This document shows positions 1 to 7,300 of a stretch of 64,000 nt of DNA, piece by piece. Made by a program: the position numbers and the translations under genes. The stretch is from Halothiobacillus diazotrophicus. GTDB taxonomy: Bacteria > Pseudomonadota > Gammaproteobacteria > Halothiobacillales > Halothiobacillaceae. Under the pieces are notes generated by a model. The model saw only the letters and a list, made by a program, of their open reading frames with translations. It did not search any database and was not told where the DNA came from. Within the stretch, counting starts at the first letter, position 1; each line of letters opens with the position of its first letter. The stretch covers positions 868,001 to 932,000 of the forward strand of contig NZ_CP016027.1 in NCBI RefSeq assembly GCF_001663815.1, in the 5' to 3' direction.

Positions 1-229
1 CCCGACGCAGGCGCGGAATCCCCTTGGATTGGGAATAACGGTGCGTATCGCCGCGCCGCGCCGCTTCGACGAGCTTTTCCACGATATGCGGCGGCGTCGG
101 CTGATCGGGGTTACCCATGCCGAAATCGATGATGTCCTCACCGTCCGCTCGCGCCTTCGCCTTCAATTCACCAATGATGTTAAATACGTACGGCGGCAAG
201 CGCTTGATGCGGGCAAATTGGTCGTTCAC
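1..229 (-). CDS. Class I/II aminotransferase (AlaC/DapC-like), N-terminal part
   Basis: Runs off the left edge of the window, so only the first ~76 codons are seen. Starts with GTG at 229, preceded by AGGA about 7 bases upstream. The peptide opens [20 protein letters not shown] and continues with [20 protein letters not shown] and a [14 protein letters not shown] segment. These are the N-terminal arm and substrate-loop signatures of PLP-dependent fold type I aminotransferases of the AlaC / LL-diaminopimelate aminotransferase group. Alanine transaminase (pyruvate/glutamate) is the usual assignment in gammaproteobacteria. The PLP lysine lies outside the window, so substrate specificity cannot be judged. 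Confidence 0.85.
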   Translation of the reverse strand, partial: MNDQFARIKRLPPYVFNIIGELKAKARADGEDIIDFGMGNPDQPTPPHIVEKLVEAARRGDTHRYSQSKGIPRLRR

Positions 230-610
230 GATGTTCCTGCAAGTCTACTGAGGCTAAAAGAGCGTATGGGTGATTCGGGCCGCCGGACCGGCGCCCGATT
301 GAACCGGATACAATAAATAGCCGCCCACCCAGTGTCAATTAACGCACGCTCAATCGGGGGGCGGACAACCAAAGACCGAGGAAAGATGGGGCGACGGATG
401 ATTTCAATTGGGTAAAAACCTGTCTCCGGGTAGGCATGGTATTCCGCTGTGTCGCCCATTTAGCGTTCGTGCAAGCTTTCTCATGAGTGCTGCAGTAGAG
501 GGGCCAGGAAATACTCGATCACCCGGCGCTGACCGGTCTGAGAAATTGGGGACATAGGAAATAGGGAGACAGACCACGATTTAAATCCGATCTGGGATCA
601 TTGACCCCAA
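230..610. other. Intergenic stretch with transposon-end-like motifs
   Basis: No convincing gene on either strand. From about 540 the sequence carries AATTGGGGACATAGG and GGAGACAGACCACGATTTA, followed by TGACCCCAATTATT at 601-614. Motifs of this kind commonly flank REP-associated tyrosine (Y1) transposase genes in gammaproteobacteria; here no transposase is present. The last motif is one arm of the inverted-repeat element found repeatedly in the next 4.5 kb. It supplies the stop codon of the toxin stub at 611-916. Confidence 0.5.
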
Positions 611-916
611 TTATTCAGGATCTAAGAAAGGTTCCGTTCCTCTGACCGCCAAGGTGAATTCGCCTGTAACACCACCGGAGACATCTAGACGTTCAAATAG
701 CGTCGCAGATAGACCAGTCAGTGTATTGGGCTGATGATCAACCACTCGCCATTGCGTGACAAATTCGGCGGCTTGGGTCGGGGAGAATCCTTTCGCAATT
801 AGAGCAGCTCGCACCTTATCAAGATCGAAGGATCCATCTGCTTTCTTGGCAGCTTGTAAATTGGCATAACTGGTTTCAGATACTGAAGAACTCAAAAACA
901 GGTCACTAACTTCCAT
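611..916 (-). pseudogene. N-terminal stub of a lipase-like (alpha/beta hydrolase) toxin, copy 1
   Basis: About 101 codons starting at ATG 916, three bases after the stop of the membrane gene upstream (TGAAATG). The conserved core reads QWRVVDHQPNTL..GLSATLFERL..GEFTLAVRGTEPF. This is the N-terminal region of large hydrolase toxins with a Mbeg1/DUF2974-like fold, in which 'RGTE' is followed by a nucleophile elbow several dozen residues later. Here the frame ends right after RGTEPFLDPE because a TAA is provided by the inverted-repeat element (GAATAATTGGGGTCA on the coding strand), so no catalytic serine remains. This is the longest of four such stubs. It could instead be a functional short protein, but homology to a longer N-terminus makes truncation more likely. 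Confidence 0.6.
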
Positions 917-917
917 T

Positions 918-1517
918 TCACTTACTCCCAAACTCTTTAATAGATCCAAGGTATCCGTTAAATTTAATTTGCTGAGACTGATCACTGCTTTCACATGAAT
1001 CAATTTTCAACCAGAACTTATAATCCCTAAAATCTCTAATACCCGTTTCAATGCTGCCAATATCCGTATCGAAATTCACATATTTGACTAACACTTCGCC
1101 TGTTCTAATATCTACAATGCGATTTTCCGTCTCACGAATATGCAGCAGGCGGTACCTCGTTGTGATATCCCAGACAAAACGCTGATTCAACACATATCTC
1201 CGTGTATTTCCCTGCTCAATAGCCATTAGGCTTTTGTCTGGAACCAATGTTTTCAAAACACCAGGATTTTCAGCCTTCCATTCTTCCAACGTCTTGTACT
1301 GAGTAAAACCACCTTGCGTGGCGCAGTAGTAACACTGCAAAACCACAGTCGGGACAAAGTCCCAAAACACGGGCAAATACACCAGCAATCCAGCGATCAA
1401 TCCCCAGAGTTTGGGATTGTGGCCAGATCTTCTCGCCAGATGCGCACCAAAGCGTGCGGCCAGTACAATCAGAAAGGTGTAGCCAGCAAGAAAACCGAGA
1501 TAGAGTAAGCCGATCAC
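918..1517 (-). CDS. Membrane immunity-like protein, type A
   Basis: 199 residues. Two hydrophobic segments at the N-terminus (roughly 3-25 and 37-56) are followed by a ~140-residue soluble region with DFVPTVVLQCYYCATQGGF, a GEVLVKYVNFDTD segment and a C-terminal Cys. It is paralogous to the genes at 2251, 3261 and 4247. The first ~75 residues are almost identical to the 4247 copy, while the rest diverges. Each paralogue sits directly upstream of, and is coupled to, a toxin N-terminus, the arrangement expected for an immunity protein with its effector. Immunity function is inferred from context only; I do not recognise a named family. Confidence 0.7.
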   Translation of the reverse strand: MIGLLYLGFLAGYTFLIVLAARFGAHLARRSGHNPKLWGLIAGLLVYLPVFWDFVPTVVLQCYYCATQGGFTQYKTLEEWKAENPGVLKTLVPDKSLMAIEQGNTRRYVLNQRFVWDITTRYRLLHIRETENRIVDIRTGEVLVKYVNFDTDIGSIETGIRDFRDYKFWLKIDSCESSDQSQQIKFNGYLGSIKEFGSK

Positions 1518-1633
1518 GTCGTTAACCCATGCCTAGGTGAGTTTCGTGGCCCCGAGTAATCACACACATTTAGCGCCGTCTTGAAGTAGGCAGAATCAGG
1601 ACAATTTCGGTCAGGACTATTGTGACAATTGAC

Positions 1634-1765
1634 AATTGCGGTCAGAGTAAAATTAATCATAACTTCAACTCCCTGGGCTTCCGCCCTCGCTGTTTTGTTC
1701 AGTCCGTTGCCCTGTCAATCGGGCGACTTCTTCTTTGTAGCGGTAATTTCACTCTGACCCCAATT
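1634..1765. repeat. Inverted-repeat (MITE-like) element, copy a
   Basis: A 132-bp unit. The left arm is AATTGCGGTCAGAGTAAAAT and the right arm is the near-perfect reverse complement, ending ACTCTGACCCCAATT. The interior (CTCCCTGGGCTTCCGCCCTC ... TTGTTCAGTCCGTTGCCCTG) is shared with copies b and e. No coding potential is apparent. Arms of this type are seen around Y1 transposases, so a non-autonomous derivative of such an element is the likeliest identity (inference). Confidence 0.7.
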
Positions 1766-1842
1766 ATTAAGCACACCGACCTCCTTGGGTTTCTGCCATG
1801 AAATTGGGGACCAGCCGCGGTTTAATTCGATCCCCCATGGAC

Positions 1843-1974
1843 AATTGCGGTCAGAGTAAAATTAATCATAACTTCATCTCCCTGGGCTTCCGCCCTCGCT
1901 GTTTTGTTCAGTCCGTTGCCCTGTCAATCGTGCCACTTCTTCTTTGTAGCGGTAATTTTACTCTGACCCCAATT
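1843..1974. repeat. Inverted-repeat (MITE-like) element, copy b
   Basis: 132 bp, almost identical to copy a, with arms AATTGCGGTCAGAGTAAAAT and TTTTACTCTGACCCCAATT. The right arm directly abuts, and supplies the TAA stop of, the toxin stub at 1973-2254. A second motif, AAATTGGGGACCAGCCGCGG, lies just before it at 1801-1820 and resembles the partner motif seen near 542. Confidence 0.75.
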
Positions 1975-2254
1975 ATTCATACTGCCCTTTATTGAAACCC
2001 GACACGGGGTCATCGGTTAAGCGCCGAAACAAGGTACCGGAATATCCGGTACCGGTATTTGGTAGATGACCGCCGGAAACCACTTCCCAATTCGTAGTAA
2101 ATTCGGTGGCTTGGGATTCACTGAAACCAGTTTTCCCCAAAGCCTTAATTACATCATCCTTTCCAATTATAACTTGGGATTTATCTGCGTCCCATAGATT
2201 TGCATAACTCGCTTCAGCCAGTTCAGCCAATTCAAAAAACTTTGAGGTATTCAT
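1973..2254 (-). pseudogene. N-terminal stub of a lipase-like toxin, copy 2
   Basis: 93 residues. Start codon ATG 2254 overlaps the stop of the upstream membrane gene (ATGA at 2251-2254), so the two are translationally coupled. The helical N-terminus (FFELAELAEASYANLWDADK) leads into GFSESQATEFTTNWEVVSGG and GYSGTLFRRL, aligning with copy 1 (GFSPTQAAEFVTQWRVV, GLSATLFERL). The frame stops a few residues before the RGTE motif because the inverted-repeat arm contributes GAATAATTGGGG. Not a complete enzyme. Confidence 0.6.
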
Positions 2255-2859
2255 TCTTCCAAACTCCCCTTCAATGAGTTTTTAAAACCAAGCATCAAAC
2301 TTTCATTCATATCCCCTCCCGCGCAATGCGGGCTATACAACCAAAACTTCCATCCCTGCCACGACCCAGTCGGCCGAATCTGCGAACTAGCGAAATCAAC
2401 ATATTTCGCCAGAACCTCACCGGTTTTTACATCGACAAACTTCTGCTCTTCTCGCCACAAATTAAGTGGATGAGGGCCAGAATTTTTCACCACCCACCGA
2501 AAACGGTCATTCGTAAAAAATACGAAGGTATAGTTACCGCTATCAGTACTCCCTTCAAAAGTGTGAGGAGCATTCTTTGGGGAAACCAAAGTCTCCAATA
2601 CCCCGGGATTTTCCTTTTCCCACTGCTCTGGAGTTTTATAAACCCAGAAGCCCCCTTCGGTGTTGCAGGCGTACTGGTGCATGGCAACCGTGGGTATCCA
2701 GTCCCAGAATACGAGGTTGTACATCATCAATGCGGCGACCCAACCCCATACCCAGCCGCGACCACCGTATTTTTTGGCGGTTTTCCGCGCCAACTGCACC
2801 ACAATCAGGCTGATGATCAGATAGCCGATCATGATCGCAAGTATGACTAGACCCGCCAT
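2251..2859 (-). CDS. Membrane immunity-like protein, type B
   Basis: 202 residues. N-terminal hydrophobic segment ~2-22 and a second ~37-55, followed by WDWIPTVAMHQYACNTEGGF, a variable middle and a conserved C-terminal half (DVKTGEVLAKYVDF, WKFWLYSPHCAG). Nearly identical to the 3261-3869 gene except in the central ~40 residues (N-T-E-G-G-F through D-R-F-R-W), where substitutions cluster. Concentrated central variation between otherwise identical copies is what specificity-determining immunity regions look like. Coupled by ATGA to the toxin stub at 1973-2254. Specific function unknown. Confidence 0.7.
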   Translation of the reverse strand: MAGLVILAIMIGYLIISLIVVQLARKTAKKYGGRGWVWGWVAALMMYNLVFWDWIPTVAMHQYACNTEGGFWVYKTPEQWEKENPGVLETLVSPKNAPHTFEGSTDSGNYTFVFFTNDRFRWVVKNSGPHPLNLWREEQKFVDVKTGEVLAKYVDFASSQIRPTGSWQGWKFWLYSPHCAGGDMNESLMLGFKNSLKGSLEE

Positions 2860-2958
2860 TTAATGCGTGCTCCGGTTTGAAGAATAAAAAGAACAAGTGG
2901 ATTCAGCGCAAAATGAAGCACTTTTCCCCTCCTTGGGTTACCGACATGCATTAGGGAC

Positions 2959-3160
2959 AATTGGGGTCAGAGTAAAATTAATCATAACTTCATCTCACTG
3001 GCCTTCCGCCCTCGCCGTTTAGTCACCATCCGGAACTCGGACAATCTTGCTAATGCCGAAACTCCTCCCAAGAAAGGCTTGTAAAACTCAGAAGTCGGTA
3101 ATTTTACTCTGACTCAAATTATTTCAGAAGTCGGTAATTTTACTCTGACCCAAATTATTT
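2959..3160. repeat. Inverted-repeat element, copy c, with duplicated right end
   Basis: Left arm AATTGGGGTCAGAGTAAAAT at 2959. The interior differs from copies a and b after CCCTCGCCGTTTAGTCACCA. The right arm (TCGGTAATTTTACTCTGAC) occurs twice in tandem, around 3095-3120 and 3132-3160, which suggests a slipped or nested duplication. A further arm fragment, TTGACTCTGACCCC, follows at 3169 and lies inside the truncated toxin stub. Confidence 0.65.
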
Positions 3161-3165
3161 TTGGA

Positions 3166-3264
3166 TCATTGACTCTGACCCCATCGATTTTTATCTGCGT
3201 CCCATAGATTTGCATAACTCGCTTCAGCCAGCTCAGCCAATTCAAAAAACTTTGAGGTATTCAT
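3166..3264 (-). pseudogene. N-terminal stub of a lipase-like toxin, copy 3 (32 residues)
   Basis: Starts ATG 3264, overlapping the stop of the 3261-3869 gene. Its first ~25 residues (FFELAELAEASYANLWDADK) are the same as in copy 2. The frame then enters inverted-repeat arm sequence and reads NRWGQSQ before TGA at 3166. This is the same gene type as copy 2, truncated about 60 residues earlier. A residual fragment rather than a folded protein. Confidence 0.6.
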
Positions 3265-3869
3265 TCTTCCAAACTCCCTTTCAATGAGTTTTTAAAACCA
3301 CGCATCAAACTTTTATTCATATCCCCTCCCGCGCAATGCGGGCTATACAACCAAAACTTCCATCCCTGCCACGACCCAGTCGGCCGAATCTGCGAACTAG
3401 CGAAATCAACATATTTCGCCAGAACCTCACCGGTTTTTACATCGACAAACTTCTGCTCTTCTCGCCACAAATTAAGTGGATGAGGGCCAGATCGCTTGAC
3501 AACCCATCTAAACCTTTGATTTGTTATATAAGTATCTGTATAATTGCCACTATCTGTACTCCCTTCAAAAGTATTGCGCGCACCTTTTGGGGAAACTAGC
3601 GTCTCAAATACCCCCGGGTTCTCCTTAATCCACTCTTCCCGCGATTTGTAAACCCAGAACCCCGCCTCGGTCGTACAGTAGTATTTATGCATGACGACCG
3701 TAGGGATCCAGTCCCAGAATACGAGGTTGTACATCACCAATGCGGCGACCCAACCCCATACCCAGCCGCGACCACCGTACTTTTTGGCGGTTTTCCGTGC
3801 CAGCTGAACCACAATCAGGCTGATGATCAGATAGACGATCATGATCGCAAGTATGACTAGACCCGCCAT
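3261..3869 (-). CDS. Membrane immunity-like protein, type B'
   Basis: 202 residues. A recent duplicate of the 2251-2859 gene: the N-terminal ~60 residues and the last ~70 residues are essentially identical, while the centre differs (CTTEAGFWVYKSREEWIKEN; TDTYITNQRFRWVV). Same topology: two N-terminal membrane segments and a soluble domain with a conserved SPHCAGGDMN tail. Coupled by ATGA to the 32-residue toxin stub. Retention of an intact frame while the adjacent toxin is gone fits an orphan immunity gene (inference). Confidence 0.7.
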   Translation of the reverse strand: MAGLVILAIMIVYLIISLIVVQLARKTAKKYGGRGWVWGWVAALVMYNLVFWDWIPTVVMHKYYCTTEAGFWVYKSREEWIKENPGVFETLVSPKGARNTFEGSTDSGNYTDTYITNQRFRWVVKRSGPHPLNLWREEQKFVDVKTGEVLAKYVDFASSQIRPTGSWQGWKFWLYSPHCAGGDMNKSLMRGFKNSLKGSLEE

Positions 3870-3968
3870 TTAATGCGTGCTCCGGTTTGAAGAATAAAAA
3901 GAACAATTGGATTCAGCGCAAAATGACGCACATTCCCCCTCCTTGGGTTACCGACATGCATTAGGGAC

Positions 3969-4130
3969 AATTGGGGTCAGAGTAAAATAAAGCATAACTT
4001 CATCTCCCTGGCCTTCCGCCCTCGCCGTTTAGTCACCATCCGGAACTCGGACAATCTTGCTAATGCCGAAACTCCTCCCAAGAAAGGCTTGCAAAACTCA
4101 GAAGTCGGTAATTTTACTCTGACCCAAATT
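3969..4130. repeat. Inverted-repeat element, copy d
   Basis: Left arm AATTGGGGTCAGAGTAAAAT at 3969, right arm TCGGTAATTTTACTCTGACC ending near 4130. The interior matches copy c. It is followed by two tandem CTCTGACCCCATCGATTT fragments (4147-4182) that form the 3' end of toxin stub 4. Confidence 0.65.
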
Positions 4131-4139
4131 ATTTTTGGA

Positions 4140-4250
4140 TCATTGACTCTGACCCCATCGATTTCTCTGACCCCATCGATTTCCTTTACTGAAATCTGCA
4201 TATGCCGCCTCAGAAAGCATTGCTGACTCAAGCAGTGTGAATGTACTCAT
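4140..4250 (-). pseudogene. N-terminal stub of a lipase-like toxin, copy 4 (36 residues)
   Basis: Starts ATG 4250, overlapping the upstream stop by ATGA. Reads MSTFTLLESAMLSEAAYADF, typical of the very N-terminus of these hydrolase toxins. It then falls into a duplicated element fragment that translates as NRWGQ twice before TGA at 4140. A different toxin lineage from copies 2 and 3 but truncated in the same way. Confidence 0.55.
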
Positions 4251-4852
4251 TTTTCAAACTCCTTTTGATATTGGAATAGATATTTTTGTCGATAAAAAAC
4301 TCTTTCTCCTCGAAAACCACAAGAACCGCACGAGCCAATATTCAACCAGAACTTGTAGTCTCGAAAATCTCTAATACCAGTTTCAACACTGCCGACATCC
4401 GTATCGAAATTCACATATTGGGCCATCAACTCGCCTGTTTTAATATCTATAATGCGATCTTCTCGCTCGCGAATATGCAGTAGGCGGTAAGATGTTGTGA
4501 CATCCCAGACGAATCGTTGATTCAGCATGTAGCGTCGTATATTTGGTTTTAGTAAAGTTGCCGCACTCTGGCTAGGAACCAACGTTTCCGAAACACCAGG
4601 ATTTTCCCGTTTCCATTTGTCCAACGTCTTGTACTGAGTAAAACCACCTTGCGTGGCGCAGTAGTAACACTGCAAAACCACAGTCGGGACAAAATCCCAA
4701 AAAACGGGCAAATACACCAGCAATCCAGCGATCAATCCCCAGAGTTTGGGATTGTGGCCAGATCTTCTCGCCAGATGCGCGCCAAAGCGTGCGGCCAGCA
4801 CAATCAGAAAGATGTAGCCAGCAAGAAAACCGAGATAGAGTAAGCCGATCAC
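4247..4852 (-). CDS. Membrane immunity-like protein, type A'
   Basis: 201 residues. The first ~75 residues match the 918-1517 gene (hydrophobic segments ~3-25 and 37-56, then DFVPTVVLQCYYCATQGGF), after which the sequence diverges (RENPGVSETLVPSQSAATLL). The C-terminal SCGSCGFRG adds extra cysteines. Four paralogues in the order A', B', B, A, each followed by a toxin stub, imply serial duplication of immunity-toxin units. No named family recognised. Confidence 0.7.
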   Translation of the reverse strand: MIGLLYLGFLAGYIFLIVLAARFGAHLARRSGHNPKLWGLIAGLLVYLPVFWDFVPTVVLQCYYCATQGGFTQYKTLDKWKRENPGVSETLVPSQSAATLLKPNIRRYMLNQRFVWDVTTSYRLLHIREREDRIIDIKTGELMAQYVNFDTDVGSVETGIRDFRDYKFWLNIGSCGSCGFRGERVFYRQKYLFQYQKEFEK

Positions 4853-4947
4853 ATCGTTAACCCATGCCTAAGTGAGTTTCGTGGCCCCGAATAATCACGC
4901 ACATTTAGCGCCGTCTTGAAGTAGGCAAAATAGGTTCGAGATAAGAC

Positions 4948-5050
4948 AATTGCGGTCAGAGTAAAATTAATCATAACTTCATTTCCCTGGGCTTCCGCCC
5001 TCGCTGTTTTGTTCAGTCCGTTGCCCTGTCAATCGGGCGACTTCTTCCTT
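4948..5050. repeat. Inverted-repeat element, copy e, right end missing
   Basis: Left arm AATTGCGGTCAGAGTAAAAT and the shared interior (CTGGGCTTCCGCCCTCGCTG ... TTGCCCTGTCAATCGGGCGA) are present. The sequence departs from copies a and b after about 5050, and no right arm is found. The following 130 bp hold no recognisable gene; TTGGGGACAGAGCACGATTT-like sequence occurs at 5163-5183. Confidence 0.6.
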
Positions 5051-5185
5051 GAAGCGATCATCCCCCAAGGCCATGTCGGTTGATTGCCGAACGCATGACG
5101 TCTGTTTGGGATCAACGTGCGCCTGGAACAGGCTATGGTAAGCCCCCAATCTTTCTTTCCAAACTGGGGACAGAGCACGATTTAT

Positions 5186-5419
5186 TTACCCCACCTTTCG
5201 ACAGTCGCCCGTATCACAAGGAACCACTTCGTACGAACAACCCTGTCTCGTAAAATGATGGTCCACGCATAAATTATCCCCAGATAATTCCCTATTTCGG
5301 TTATACCCTAGCGAACCATTTTCGATGCCCCAAGTCTTTTCACGTTGCAACGCTAACAATACAGGTGCTATCAAATCAACAAGATAGAAACAAAAGCCCG
5401 AAATAACACGATAAAACAT
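5186..5419 (-). CDS. Hypothetical protein, possibly a fragment
   Basis: A 77-residue frame with one N-terminal hydrophobic segment (ISGFCFYLVDLIAPVLLAL) and a Cys-rich tail (CVDHHF, CSYEVVPCDTGDC). No good ribosome-binding site lies before the ATG, and the 3' end abuts a transposon-end-like motif. It could be the remnant of another small membrane gene of the toxin region, or spurious. The next 210 bases (5420-5631) show nothing recognisable. Confidence 0.3.
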   Translation of the reverse strand: MFYRVISGFCFYLVDLIAPVLLALQREKTWGIENGSLGYNRNRELSGDNLCVDHHFTRQGCSYEVVPCDTGDCRKVG

Positions 5420-5631
5420 GGGTTTATTCTGGATACAAGGCGATTAACCCAGTTAACTACCAGGGCATTGCATCACCAATATGACAATTAGGTGACGGCA
5501 CCAATGGGCGAATCAGGGGCGGTGAATACAGGATGCGTCACGGATGGGCGAGTGGCAGAAAGGGCAATTCTCCCTCAAACCACAATCATCGTGCTGCCCC
5601 GGCAGCGGATTCGATCTTTACACACCGCCAA

Positions 5632-5819
5632 TTAGTCCTGGAGAAGCGGGCTAAATTTTTGAACGGCTGCACCGCCATGAATCAGCAGTGACTCGATATC
5701 GGCCAGCAGGCCGGCCCAGGAGTAATTGCCGATGCCGCTTTGCTTTTATCGTCAAAGCGCCTGCCTCCATCCAGATCCTGCGCCGCTGCAGTCGGAATCT
5801 GGATTTCCCGAATCTTCAT
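5632..5819 (-). pseudogene. RelE/ParE-type toxin remnant, frameshifted
   Basis: Begins ATG 5819, overlapping the antitoxin stop (ATGA). Frame 1 reads MKIREIQIPTAAAQDLDGGR and then loses register. The continuation in another frame reads GIGNYSWAGLLADIESLLIH, a typical RelE/ParE helix (compare GIGNYF..SLLADIESL in functional relatives), and ends at TAA 5632. Restoring one G in GCGGC near 5760 would join the frames. The C-terminal strand with catalytic residues is also missing, so this is a dead toxin. Confidence 0.7.
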
Positions 5820-6015
5820 TTTTCCCCGTTGGATTTCAGTTCGGCCAAAGAAATGAAGGCTGCCTGACCGGATGCAATTTTTTCCCGCCGAGCTTGCAGA
5901 ATCTCATCGTGCCAAACCGGCGAGACAGGTTCATGTGCCGCGTGCGTGCATCCCACAGGGCTTCCATCGTCTGCAACTGCTCTTGCGCGGTCATCTTTTC
6001 AATATCGATCGTATT
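5816..6015 (-). pseudogene. Addiction-module antitoxin remnant (PF09720-like), frameshifted
   Basis: N-terminal piece IDIEKMTAQEQLQTMEALWD matches the start of short unstable antitoxins that pair with RelE/ParE toxins. After ALWDA the frame shifts; the other frame supplies PVWHDEILQARREKIASGQA and FISLAELKSNGEK-stop, the usual C-terminus. Two extra bases near 5935 explain the break. No clear ATG/GTG remains at the expected start (ATACG ATC). Together with the toxin it is a decayed type II module lying just downstream of lepB. Confidence 0.7.
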
Positions 6016-6077
6016 CGCGGTGACTCCTGATCGGGGTTGTCCACGCGTTCTGCTCGATCCCATGCCGCTTACTTCGC

Positions 6078-6977
6078 TCAATCCAATACCTGCCCCAAAC
6101 GAGACCAGCGCACCCCGCCCTCTCCCCAGGAAAACCAGATTTGTCTTGCTTTGCCGACGACGTCGCGCAGGGGAACGGTGCCGAACGTACGGGAATCCGT
6201 GGCCGCGCTCCGGTTATCGCCCAGAACATAGACCTGCCCCGGCGGCACGGTGGTATCGATGTCGGTTGCCGGACTCGCATCTTGCCACTCGACCTGCCAG
6301 TGTCGCTGGCCTTCGGCTTCGGTCACCCGGGTCATCTGTTGTTCGGTTTGCGTGCGTACCGTCAACGGCTGCCCATTGACCGTAACGGCCTGGCCCTTGA
6401 TCTGCACACGATCGCCCGGAAGCCCGATAATGCGCTTGATGTAATAGCGTGTCCGGTTGTTAGGATAGACGAAGACCGCAATGTCGCCGCGTTGTACGGC
6501 GGTGTGGCAGCCGGGGCAGTTATAGCGTTTGTCGGCGAAAATGAAATCGTGCGGTTCGATGGTCGGCATCATGCTGGCGCTGGGCACGGTGAATGCCTCG
6601 ACCTGATGGGCGCGAACGTAGCCGGTGAGTAACGGCACCGCCAAAATGTCGCACAGAATGAAGACCAGGACATAGACGCTGCTCACCTGCCAGGGCGCCC
6701 GAACATAGGTCGAGCGCGCGCGGGCGCCCCGCCAGGCATCCCAAAGCCCGTACACCCAGACGCTCAGCGTCAGGATCAGGCCCAGGACAAGCATGGGCAT
6801 CATCCACGCCGAAGGCAGGTACAGCGCAATCAACACCACGCCAGGAATGCTGAGCAATGAAAAGGCGAGAAACAGCCAGATGGCCTTGTTGACCTCGCCG
6901 TTGTAGAGCTGGCCGAAGCCGGGCAGGATCAGCGACATCAGAACCGCATATAAGGGTCGACGGGGTGCATTGTTCAT
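6078..6977 (-). CDS. lepB: Signal peptidase I (S26 family) with N-terminal multi-TM extension
   Basis: 299 residues from the ATG at 6977, chosen because AAGGAG lies 9 bases upstream. It removes signal peptides from exported proteins at the inner membrane. The C-terminal half has the serine nucleophile in VPSASMMPT (Ser135), the lysine base in YYIKRIIGLPGD (Lys181) and the GDNRSAATDSRTFG box. The N-terminal ~120 residues contain three or four hydrophobic segments including LPGFGQLYNGEVNKA, a TM2/DUF5683-like motif, rather than the usual two. A CPGC pair at 154-157 is an uncommon addition. The sigma factor and its partner lie just upstream on the same strand, so co-regulation is possible. Confidence 0.9.
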   Translation of the reverse strand: MNNAPRRPLYAVLMSLILPGFGQLYNGEVNKAIWLFLAFSLLSIPGVVLIALYLPSAWMMPMLVLGLILTLSVWVYGLWDAWRGARARSTYVRAPWQVSSVYVLVFILCDILAVPLLTGYVRAHQVEAFTVPSASMMPTIEPHDFIFADKRYNCPGCHTAVQRGDIAVFVYPNNRTRYYIKRIIGLPGDRVQIKGQAVTVNGQPLTVRTQTEQQMTRVTEAEGQRHWQVEWQDASPATDIDTTVPPGQVYVLGDNRSAATDSRTFGTVPLRDVVGKARQIWFSWGEGGVRWSRLGQVLD

Positions 6978-7057
6978 CAAGGGGTACTCCTTAAATTCAT
7001 CATTCATTCACGGAATTCGGCGAAAAAGCCGGCAAAGAATCCGGTCATCGCTGCCTA

Positions 7058-7300
7058 TCAATTGGCGCTGGTCGCCATCCAGATGCCGAAGACGAACCCG
7101 AGCAATTGCAACAGGCCCACGGCCGCGCCACCGGCCAGGGCCAATCCGGCCAGCCAGTGCGTCGCTTTGGGCGATGGCCGCGCAGGAACCCGCGCGGCCG
7201 GGTCGGGCAGTTCGCGAATCCGGGCCATGACGGTGCGCTCGAAGTCATCCGGCACATTCAGAAGATCGCGTGCCAACAGCCGATCCAATTCATCATTCAT
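7058..7300 (-). CDS. Small membrane protein coupled to ECF sigma factor (anti-sigma-like?)
   Basis: 80 residues from ATG 7300; the start lies inside the 3' end of the sigma gene (stop at 7293), so translation is coupled. The N-terminal part (MNDELDRLLARDLLNVPDDF) is acidic and helical, followed by a Pro-rich linker and one hydrophobic segment (WLAGLALAGGAAVGLLQLLG). Position and topology (short cytoplasmic helix plus one TM) resemble a minimal anti-sigma factor, but no zinc-binding or ZAS motif is present. That role is inference. Confidence 0.7.
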   Translation of the reverse strand: MNDELDRLLARDLLNVPDDFERTVMARIRELPDPAARVPARPSPKATHWLAGLALAGGAAVGLLQLLGFVFGIWMATSAN

